Shown here piece after piece: positions 63,650-64,000 of a stretch of DNA of 64,000 bases (its first letter is position 1; each line of letters begins with the position of its first letter). The stretch is taken from assembly GCF_000739615.1 (NCBI RefSeq), contig NZ_BATP01000060.1, forward strand, positions 1 through 64,000. The letters run 5' to 3'. The notes under the pieces were generated by a model, which was not told the origin of the DNA, ran no database searches, and was given only the letters and a program-made list of their open reading frames with translations. Made by a program: the position numbers and the translations under genes. Source of the stretch: Haloferula sp. BvORR071 (lineage in GTDB: Bacteria; Verrucomicrobiota; Verrucomicrobiia; Verrucomicrobiales; Akkermansiaceae).

Positions 63650-64000
63650 TCAGTATTCCGGTGGCTGGAGTTTGCAGCCTTGGTTCTCCAGAAAGCTCGC
63701 GATCTTGCGTTTGGTGTCGTCGCTTGCGCTGCTGTCATCTCCAAGAAATACCATGAAGCCTTCCAAGGGGTAAAAAGGCTCGTCCTCGTTTTTCCAACAC
63801 GTTGTGGCCGAGGTCTCGCCTGCGGCCTGCCAGCGTAGTTCCACCCATTTCAATAGCATAGTCGCGGCCTTGTCGCCGGAGGAGGGCGGAAAATCATGCT
63901 GGGTGAGCTTGCGGTGCAACCACGCTCCGACAATGAATTCATCCGGATCCACCCCATGGGCACGTAGTAAGCTTTCGAGGGCCGGGCTCCATCGTCGCTC
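63650..64000 (-). CDS. Hypothetical protein, 5' end outside window
   Basis: Open from the right edge; 116 residues seen, ending SFLENQGCKLQPPEY. ALESLLRAHGVDPDEFIVGAW and KAATMLLKWVELRW give a helical character. No family recognised. Followed by the frameshifted gene, likely in one transcript. Confidence 0.6.
   Translation of the reverse strand, partial: ERRWSPALESLLRAHGVDPDEFIVGAWLHRKLTQHDFPPSSGDKAATMLLKWVELRWQAAGETSATTCWKNEDEPFYPLEGFMVFLGDDSSASDDTKRKIASFLENQGCKLQPPEY

Overview
The window is GC-rich chromosomal DNA from a Gram-negative, heterotrophic bacterium, most likely Verrucomicrobiota (Luteolibacter/Haloferula-like). This rests on gene content only: secreted autotransporter-associated beta-strand-repeat proteins that end in a 'FxxR' module, a TIGR02999-type ECF sigma factor beside a Ser/Thr kinase with TPRs, FHA-cyclase and TPR-sulfotransferase proteins, ECF sigma factors fused to a membrane segment and periplasmic repeats, and an outer-membrane kit (lpxD, OmpH/Skp). 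Shine-Dalgarno sequences are mostly weak, so several starts are judged by homology and overlap.

Layout. 0-4.9 kb: a truncated protein with a hexapeptide tail, NAD synthetase (nadE), a secreted zinc-peptidase-like protein, a SpoU-type RNA methyltransferase and a pseudopilin-like secreted protein. 5-12.5 kb: a beta-propeller protein, then a signalling cluster on the minus strand (FHA-adenylate cyclase, ECF sigma factor, Ser/Thr kinase-TPR), preceded by a TPR-sulfotransferase. 12.8-26.7 kb: a 1245-residue surface protein with a clear terminator, transaldolase, a frameshifted PhoD-like phosphatase, L-aspartate oxidase (nadB), a toxin-antitoxin pair, a metallopeptidase with a frameshifted C-terminus and an SdrD-B-repeat protein. 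27-34.5 kb: panC divergent from OmpH-lpxD, a second toxin-antitoxin pair next to sdhCA with no sdhB in sight, and an OppF-type ATPase. At 34.5 kb a 112-nt hairpin carries a perfect tRNA-like T-arm.

34.7-38.2 kb: the circularly permuted ATP-grasp / alpha-E / transglutaminase operon, a widespread set of incompletely understood function. 38.2-47.2 kb: a GH29 fucosidase, a LamG/beta-strand-repeat protein, and a discoidin-sensor histidine kinase with a NarL-type regulator. 47.3-51.9 kb: a methyltransferase, a small membrane protein, and GspE/PilB plus GspF/PilC.

52-64 kb: the most unusual part. Two paralogous gene pairs each encode an ECF sigma factor continuous with a transmembrane segment and a periplasmic helical-repeat domain, followed by a separate membrane-anchored or exported protein with the same repeat. 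All four proteins share a 'W..xDPxAAxxW' repeat and an 'EW(M/L)xxxELPxxVRxxL'-like C-terminus. Between the pairs lie PBP4-type D-Ala-D-Ala carboxypeptidase, a PDZ protein, a P460-type cytochrome and an AlkB homologue. Three genes in the window appear frameshifted, one at a run of seven G, so the assembly may carry indel errors.
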